64,000 nt of DNA from Rhizopus sp. PT2906 (lineage: Eukaryota; Mucoromycota; Mucoromycetes; Mucorales; Rhizopodaceae), in assembly GCA_025529335.1 (NCBI GenBank), contig JAMYHX010000205.1, positions 1 through 64,000 of the forward strand, in the 5' to 3' direction. Every line of letters starts with the position of its first letter. The first letter of the stretch is position 1. The translations under genes and the position numbers were made by a program. Shown piece after piece: positions 57,245 to 64,000 of the stretch. A model generated the notes under the pieces. That model searched no databases. It saw only the letters and a list, made by a program, of their open reading frames with translations, and was not told the origin of the DNA.

Positions 57245-59558
57245 TTAATGATAGCCATCCATTATGTTGCTATAAGCCGTTTGCGGTGGTTGTTCCTGTT
57301 CTTGTTGAGGCATATAAACATTGGGCTTACTGCTATCTTGTTGTTGTTCACCATTATTGTCCTCTTGCCATCTTGCACTGTATATACCACTCCGACTAGT
57401 ATTGAGCTGACTTGGTACAGTCACCTCTTCAGTGACTATTGGTATTGAAGGCTTTGTTGATGGCCATATGCTACTTTGTATTATACTTGACGGATGATGA
57501 TATTGAAACAAGCGCGTTCGGTCGTCTATTGCATAATTTGCAAATGGCCCTTGTTGATTACCATAGTGACTTGTTGTTGATATCGGTTTAGGCACTTGAT
57601 ATTTAAGATCAAGGTAAGGATCAGATAGGTCTATGCCGTATATTTGAATGACTTGCTGCAAAAACTTGTGACAGTTTGGAATCACCACATATGTATTCAA
57701 CTTTTGCAAGCAGTAAATACATCTATAAAATAAACACCAGGCCAGCTGTACTACAGAAATGTCAGATCCATCTAACTGGAGCATATGAACTTTAATAGCG
57801 TGGATCAATGCGTGTGCAATAAAATCGAATTTTATGATATAGGCGGGTTCCTGACATAGATAATACGCCAGCTGTGTGATAGATGCGGCCGCTACACGTA
57901 GCTGGAAGTTGTTGGCTTCTGTGGCCGGTATCTTTGTGAGTAACTCTATCAGGATGATGTTAAACTGTAAATGAACATGAGCAACAACCGGATCTGGCTT
58001 TGGTAACTGTAACACATCCTCCACAGGAACTGGGGTTGTCGGAGTCCACTGCATATCGGTTGGCAAGCTGTAAAAAAAGTCAATGTACTTGTTGAAAAGG
58101 GTTGTAAAGATGGAGCAAATCTCGTCTTGTGAGGCGCTTTCTTCAGACAAACTGCTCAAAGTGGATCGATTCATGTTTCTTAGTTCTAATTCCTCTTCGA
58201 CGAGAAGGGCAAATTTGATTCTGTGCAAAAACACCTTTAGGCGATACTGGTCCTCTGAGGTCTCTTCTGGTAACGGCGAGGGAAACCTTGTTCTGATATA
58301 GGTGCGCCTGATCGTCCATGGCCGTTCCCAACCTAAGCTCTGGAGCTTATCCAAGTCATAACATGCCCAAAGGACTCGCCGACGCAGTTCTTTTTCCACC
58401 GGGGATAAGTTAGGGTCTACGTCACTTTCGTCATGCAGTCCGAGTTCAATGGCCATTCTACATGCCATGCCTGAGAGAGACCATTGTCGACAATGATAAG
58501 ATCCTGGTCGATACACATCAGCAGAGGGCTCGTATAGACTCAGTAAATACACTGCGACCACTGTGCTCAATCGTGGTACGTCCATAAAATCCTCTATTAA
58601 ACGCTTGGCTCTATGGTAAAATATATCTGGCTTAGGACAGTCTGGTATGTTGACAAATCGAGCAGATGACGCGTAAATGGCATTCAAAAGAAGCGGTGTA
58701 ATAAATAATCCTTTGACCTTGAGTTGCTCATAAAAATACGACGGAATGATGCACTGTTGTACTTGATTTCGAGTTCTAAAAAAGCAATCTATGAGAGCCA
58801 TTTGCACCTCTGTTGATGGCATCTCGATTGATCCAGCGTATCGACTTGGCAGTGGTGGATCCAATGACCAAGAAATAAAGTTACCAAATGACCCTGCTGG
58901 TGGCCAAAGCTTTTGAGATAACTTTCTTCCGTCAAGTGAAGGTGTCTTTTTGAGTGCATCACATAAACAAGCAAACATGTTACTCACTCGAGATTCCAAC
59001 ATGGGACCTTTTCTTTTTAATTTTGTATGTTGTTCATCTACTGATTCTGAAAAGAAAATAGCTTGTTCTGCTGTGTTTGAAGTGCTGTTGTCTACTGATT
59101 CATTATGATCTTCAGAAGTGATCTGCCCTGGAGTAGTCTCACTCTCATCTGTTTCTAGAGATCCGTCTTTATAAAATGAACATGCTATTGCACGTGCTAT
59201 ATGTATTTAACGTTAAGCTGCTGTCTCTTCTTCTTCTCTTGTCTCTCTTTTTATCATTCTTCTTCAACTACCTTTACACTAATGAAAAAGATAATTATAT
59301 GTGAGCTTTGATGATGGCTCAATAGAATGTATAGATGATATATATGTATATATAAATATGAGTAATTACCTGCATACACGGTCTTAGACCATCACACTAA
59401 AAAATATATATGTATATATATTGGCTTGATAAATGATATCATTGTGGATCAATTATTCAAGATAATACCTTGATTTTTTTAGCTCTACAAGTATAACAAG
59501 CTCTTCCAACCTTTAGTCTATTTCCGTTATCCTTTCTTTTTCTTTTCTTCGACTCCAT
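57245..59558 (-). CDS. Zn2Cys6 fungal transcription factor
   Basis: The model starts at ATG 59558. Exons are 59558-59469 (90 bases), 59396-59370 (27 bases), 59278-59272 (7 bases) and 59196-57245, giving 691 codons. The joined zinc cluster reads ACYTCRAKKIK, CDGLRPCMQ, CKARAIACSFYK, i.e. C-x2-C-x6-C-x5-C-x2-C-x6-C, a perfect binuclear cluster. All junctions have GT-AG ends. A basic nuclear-localisation-like KKRKRK precedes it. The large exon carries the Fungal_trans middle homology region (MPSTEVQMALIDCFFRTRNQ, RQWSLSGMACRMAIELGLHD, EKELRRRVLWACYDLDKLQS) and a Gln-rich tail. It probably binds CGG-type sites as a dimer; its targets are unknown. It converges on the ATP sulfurylase gene (88 bases apart). 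Confidence 0.88.
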
Positions 59559-62454
59559 AAGAGCTCTTTAAACATCGAAAACAGAAAAAGGAAGTAGACA
59601 GTAAAAATAGATCACTTTCAAACATTTCCATTTCAATTCCGATTCCCCATTTTTAATTTCTTGTGACTTTAAACCTGTTATCAAATCAAATGATCTCAAA
59701 CACCGGCAAAGATTTGAGTTACACACGCACATACACACACACACACACACACTTTATATGAATAAAAGTAGGTACAAGAGGTATCCTTGTGATATTATGC
59801 AATCGTACATGAGGAAAAAGAATTAATCTTGTTCATTATTTCACCTTGTATAAGGACTGTACTTAGTGCGTCCTTGAATAGAATATCATACTTTATCGTT
59901 TGCCTAATGTTAAAAAGACGGCGCTTCTTGTAACATATACATTCGTGTTACATTGCCATCCAATATTACCAACATCATATTCGTCATTTATCCCTAGTCA
60001 TCCCGACATAAGCAGTCTAATGGATTTGTAATGATATTGTCTACGCCAAGAAGTAGCCTTTCATTATAAAGGGGACAGTAAAAAGTAGAAACAGATGATT
60101 TTGATTGATATCAAAAGATCATTTAAATGTAAAAATAAGGCATATAAAGAGAGAGATAGAATGGATCTCTATTATGGACGCTGATCCACTGGGAAAAATA
60201 AGAATACGTGGGCCCTAATTGAATGTTTTCCGTGTCTAATTTTCCCAAAAAAAAAATTGTGTCTTTTGAAAACATCTTGCGCTTTTGGCAATCTCAAAGT
60301 ACGTATTCGATAAGCAAGTATAAGCCAAAGTAAGACTCTTTTCTCATCACATACGCAGCAGTAATGAATTTTGGATTTTATACAGAAAATACAAAACAGC
60401 AGTGTCTGTAAATGATCATTGGCAAGGAAAGGAACGCTACGCATACAACTCACGACATAACATCGATTGCAAAGGCACAATATGGCATCACTGGTATCTA
60501 TTACTATTTTTTAATCAGATCAGAGTATTAACAATTCATATAGTAGTGACACCATTTCTAGACCATGTAAAAAGAACTAACTGCGTTTCAGGACGGATCT
60601 TCGTATCGTGGTAATTTTCTCCAAATGAAGATATTGTTGGTGGTGCAACAGCTGAAGCTGTGAAAAAGGCTACTCCCAAAAAACTGCTCATGGATAAATT
60701 GAAGACTGTACTTGGTACAAAATGTCATCTGAACAATTTTTTTGGAACGATTTTCTTCCTACCAGCCAAAGGCATAAAGAATATGGTGTTTCCTGCCGTA
60801 CAGGTCATGAGATTTGATGTTTGAGTATATGCTTTGCGATTGGCAAACCGAGGATTATACATTTTACAAGACAAAATTTCCTTAGTCAAATGCGCAGAGA
60901 CACTGTAAAGGCCATTTTTAATTTACAACTTCAGTGAAACGTCGGACGAGCATTAAAGGGTAAATGGCAGAGTTAGGACCACTTGTCTTGTTAATGTGAT
61001 GAATGTGTTAATAAATACGTTTTAATATCACTTAAATATTATGAGATTGACTAGTCCTTTCCTAAAAGCAAGACGCGTATGACTGGTATTCAGATGTCCC
61101 TAGCATGAATATTTATGCTATTATTGTCATCTATATGATTATTATCTGACATGGCGGAGAATGAAAGTAGGATATATGCTCTAATTGTGATAGTAGAATA
61201 TATGGTATTTCATAGTTCAACTTTCTCATTCTTTCAGCTTAAATTGTTCATTATTTTGTACGTTAGTTATTTGCTGTATCCCTTTTAGGTTGTGGATATT
61301 CTTTACTGTATACTGCTATTTCTTTCTATTCAGGAATAATCAAGCACCAATTTACCTGACAACATTGGCCAGTGAATTAGTTCTGAAAAAAAGTGCTTTG
61401 CGCGGCTTTATTATCCAGCTCTTCAAAACACTAAAAATAGCTTTAATTAAGTCAGTTGCGGGATATTGCGTCCAAGCCATACTTTGATTTAAACAAGCAT
61501 GAAAAGCCAGTTCATATAGAAAGACGCAATTTGTTGTGAAACTCAAGCCACTTTTGCACCCAATCATATCGGTGCACTGCTTCTTTCTACCCGCTTCATG
61601 GATATGTCAGGACCTACATAGTTCTGCAATACATGCTCTACTATTCTTTGTTAAAACAGCAAAAAATAACTCTTATCAATTTGATATGAGTTGCTTATAC
61701 TTCAGTTATGCAATGATTGTTCCTGGATTTTCTTGAGATACTTTCGGGGTAACATAGAGATCTTGTAAAGTTACGTTTAATCCACTGCATTTGATTGGAT
61801 AGTTGGTAGATCTTTGATGATTTTGTTTAAACTGGTATACAAATTAAGAAAAAGAAGATGAATAAAGGTCTTATGCTTAAGCTTCTCTTATTATAAATTA
61901 AAGACTGTAGCTTAAATATATAAAAAGAATACAGCATATAGCTTATATAGTAATAATACCTCATTTATTTACCTCATTCTAATAGTAAACTATGTTAAAA
62001 TGAGACATAATAAAAGAAGCAAGTTTCCCTCCTTTTTTTCTGTCTGTCTATTTACCCTAAGCCCATCTTTACATAATCTCCTATTAGAATTTATTACGTG
62101 TTTATGTCTTACAAGAAATGCAAAAAAAGGCTTTTGATTATCAAGTGTAGATCTCAGCTACCAATGAACAATCGTTCCTTTTAGTCATTCTTTTTCATAT
62201 AAAGAAAAAGAGAGAGGCAAGGAGTGATAGAAAGAGATGTGACGTTAATACCTCATTGCCGAAATGATTATCATCAATATGACTCTTAAAAACTCAATAA
62301 GGCATATCAACAGTTATCTGACTAAACTCCGTAACCAAAGATCATTCAATTTCTGCATCTGAGATCTATGATAAAAAATCTATGGATATTTCACGTATAT
62401 ATAAATCCACCTCTCTTTCCTTTCTTCCTCTCTTCTTTCAATAGTAATAAAATC
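59559..62454. other. Long gene-poor spacer with microsatellites and ORF relics
   Basis: About 2.9 kb. It contains a (CA)n tract (59721-59752) and TA-rich DNA. A plus-strand frame at about 60626-60824 reads EDIVGGATAEAVKKATPKKL, then LNNFFGTIFFLPAKGIKNMV, with stop, and looks protein-derived but has no start or partner exons that I can place. A further open patch lies at 61340-61487. No family is recognised. Poly-pyrimidine leader DNA (62410-62440) precedes the next gene. Confidence 0.4.
59721..59752. repeat. (CA)n microsatellite
   Basis: About 14 CA dinucleotides, slightly interrupted at the left end, lie about 160 bases upstream of the transcription factor start codon on the opposite strand. 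There is no coding potential. Confidence 0.8.
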
Positions 62455-63946
62455 ATGGTCAACGCTAATAATTCTGTAAAAGTTCAACAAACGAAATCAA
62501 AACATACGCGCTCAGGCTCATTTAATCAATCAAGACCAAAAGTACTTCGTCCTTTCAATACAAATGAAGTCAAGATTTTGCTTCTTGAAAATATCAATGA
62601 AACAGCTATAGCATCATTCAAGAAACAAGGTTATCAGGTATAAATATATATATACATATACGCATTCCTAGTATATAAACCTTTCCCCTTTTTCTTTTTG
62701 ATAGGTTGAGACTTATGCAAAGGCTTTAGTAGGCGATGAATTGCTTGAAAAGATTAAAGACGCTCATGTCATTGGTATACGATCCAAGACAAAATTGACA
62801 AAGCAAGTACTTGAACAAGCTAAAAACTTACTTGCCATTGGTTGCTTCTGTATCGGTACAAACCAAGTAGACCTTCAAGCAGCAGCTAATCAAGGAGTAA
62901 GAAAGAAAGAACAAATAATGAGCACATTACTGATGTATTCTATAGATTGCTGTCTTCAACTCTCCCTTCAGTAACTCTCGCTCTGTTGCAGAACTGGTTA
63001 TTGGTGAAATAATTACACTTGCACGTCATCTGGGCGACCGCAATAACGAAATGCATTCTGGTGTCTGGAACAAAGTGTCAAAGAACTGTTTCGAAATTCG
63101 TGGAAAAGTGCTGGGTATTGTCGGTTACGGACACATCGGATCGCAATTGTCCGTTTTGGCAGAGGCCATGGGCATGACTGTTTATTTCTACGATGTGATC
63201 CAAATCATGCCCCTTGGACAAGCCAAACCTGTGGACAGCCTACATGAATTATTAGCTATCTCTGACTTTGTTACTCTCCATGTACCGGAAACGGAAGAAA
63301 CAAAGAATATGATTGGCGAACAAGAACTGCAAAAGATGAAGAAAGGCGCTTACCTTATAAATAATGCTCGTGGCACCGTGGTTCAAATCCCTGCGCTTGT
63401 CAAATATCTTAAATCAGGTCATCTTGGAGGTGCAGCGATTGATGTATTTCCAAAAGAGCCAGCCTCAAATGGGCCATACTTTAATGAATACCCAGAATTG
63501 ATATCATGTCCTAATGTCATCCTAACACCTCATATCGGTGGATCCACAGAGGAAGCACAACGAATGATTGGTCTAGAAGTTTCTCAAGCATTGATCAAGT
63601 ATATAAATGATGGCACCTCTGTTGGAGCAGTCAATTTTCCAGAAGTGGATCTGAGAGCTATTCGAGAAGAAGATAACAGTACTGTCCGTGTGTTGTATAT
63701 TCATCGTAATATACCTGGAGTATTAAAGGTAGCAAGAGTATATTTATTATATAAACATGTCTAATCGATCATAAATAGGAAATCAACCGAATCTTTGCTG
63801 ATCATAATGTAGAAAAGCAACATTCTGACTCAAAAGGCAGCATAGCCTATGTAATGGCAGATATAGCAGATATAACAGACCTTAAAGGGCTTTATGACGC
63901 ATTGATTGTTACACCATCCAATATCCAGACACGTATCCTCTATTAG
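62455..63946 (+). CDS. D-3-phosphoglycerate dehydrogenase (Ser3/Ser33)
   Basis: Starts at ATG 62455 (MVNANNSVKVQQTKSKHTRS). The substrate-binding part has VHVI-type DAHVIGIRSKTKLTKQVLEQ and IGCFCIGTNQVDLQAAANQG. The NAD fold has GKVLGIVGYGHIGSQLSVLA. Catalytic Arg and His lie in LINNARGTVVQIPAL and VILTPHIGGSTEEAQ, with the Glu near AIDVFPKEP. A C-terminal ACT-like regulatory domain follows (NIPGVLKEINRIFADHNVEK, DIADITDLKGLYDAL) and ends TRILY. Introns are near 62639-62703, 62898-62949, 63730-63779 and possibly the last exon edge. It commits glycolytic 3-phosphoglycerate to serine and is usually inhibited by serine through the ACT domain. The N-terminal extension of about 40 residues is basic and disordered. 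Confidence 0.93.
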
Positions 63947-64000
63947 TTGTAACATAATCATTCATTCATTTTCTCGCATTCCTTTAGCAAATCCAATTTG

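Noticed and set aside
1..64000. tRNA genes, rRNA genes and CRISPR arrays
   Set aside because: No cloverleaf-type GGTTCGA-containing segment with matching stems, no rRNA-like block and no regularly spaced direct repeats were seen by eye. A tRNAscan run would be decisive.

Overview
The window looks like nuclear DNA of a filamentous early-diverging fungus, most likely Mucoromycota (Mucorales: Mucor, Parasitella, Phycomyces and relatives). It is AT-rich. Genes are densely packed on both strands and broken by many short GT-AG introns of roughly 45-80 bases. The proteins are typical of fungi: Chs7, a Zn2Cys6 regulator, ATP sulfurylase with a C-terminal APS-kinase-like domain, and Set3- and Sds3-type deacetylase subunits. 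Fragments of a eukaryotic TnpB-like (Fanzor) family, which is abundant in Mucorales, lie between the genes. The species cannot be named from sequence alone. I saw no tRNA, rRNA or CRISPR array.

Layout. 1-0.7 kb: a decayed Fanzor-like fragment. 0.7-9.0 kb: a Cys-rich single-pass membrane protein (+), Sds3-like Rpd3L subunit (+), PA-TM-RING ubiquitin ligase (-), POP5 (-), DUF726/TMCO4-type hydrolase (+), casein kinase 1 (-). 9-18.6 kb: two doubtful small genes, MSH5 (-), a bc1 core 1/MPP-beta-like protein (+), an oligopeptidase B-like S9 protease (+). 18.6-22.2 kb: a mobile-element island holding a frameshifted Tc1/mariner transposase and the C-terminal part of a Fanzor protein. 22.2-28.5 kb: NUDT12-type NADH pyrophosphatase (+), penta-EF-hand protein (+), Osh3-like oxysterol-binding protein (+), COX7A (-). 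28.8-31 kb: a gene-poor stretch with a second decayed Fanzor-like gene.

31-48.9 kb: SET3-like PHD/SET protein (+), ArgJ/Arg7 (-), DNA polymerase delta catalytic subunit (+), Siva-family Cys-rich protein (+), ribosomal protein eS21 (+), SRP9 (-), XRN1 (-), aldehyde dehydrogenase (-), Chs7 (+). 49-52.9 kb: dual-specificity phosphatase (+), RsfS/MALSU1 factor (+), BRD8-like bromodomain protein (+). 52.9-55.3 kb: gene-poor, with ORF remnants. 55.3-59.6 kb: ATP sulfurylase (+) tail-to-tail with a Zn2Cys6 transcription factor (-) whose zinc cluster is split over four exons, one of only 7 bases. 59.6-62.4 kb: gene-poor. 62.4-63.9 kb: 3-phosphoglycerate dehydrogenase (+).

Most genes are single-copy housekeeping functions (replication, meiotic crossover, RNA decay, translation, respiration, chromatin, Arg/Ser/sulfate metabolism) with no operon-like logic. 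The unusual content is the TnpB/Fanzor-derived debris in three gene-poor gaps, the microexon gene, and several enzymes with altered signature motifs (core 1 NFLEH, ORP SHNPLR, DUF726 AYSCG).
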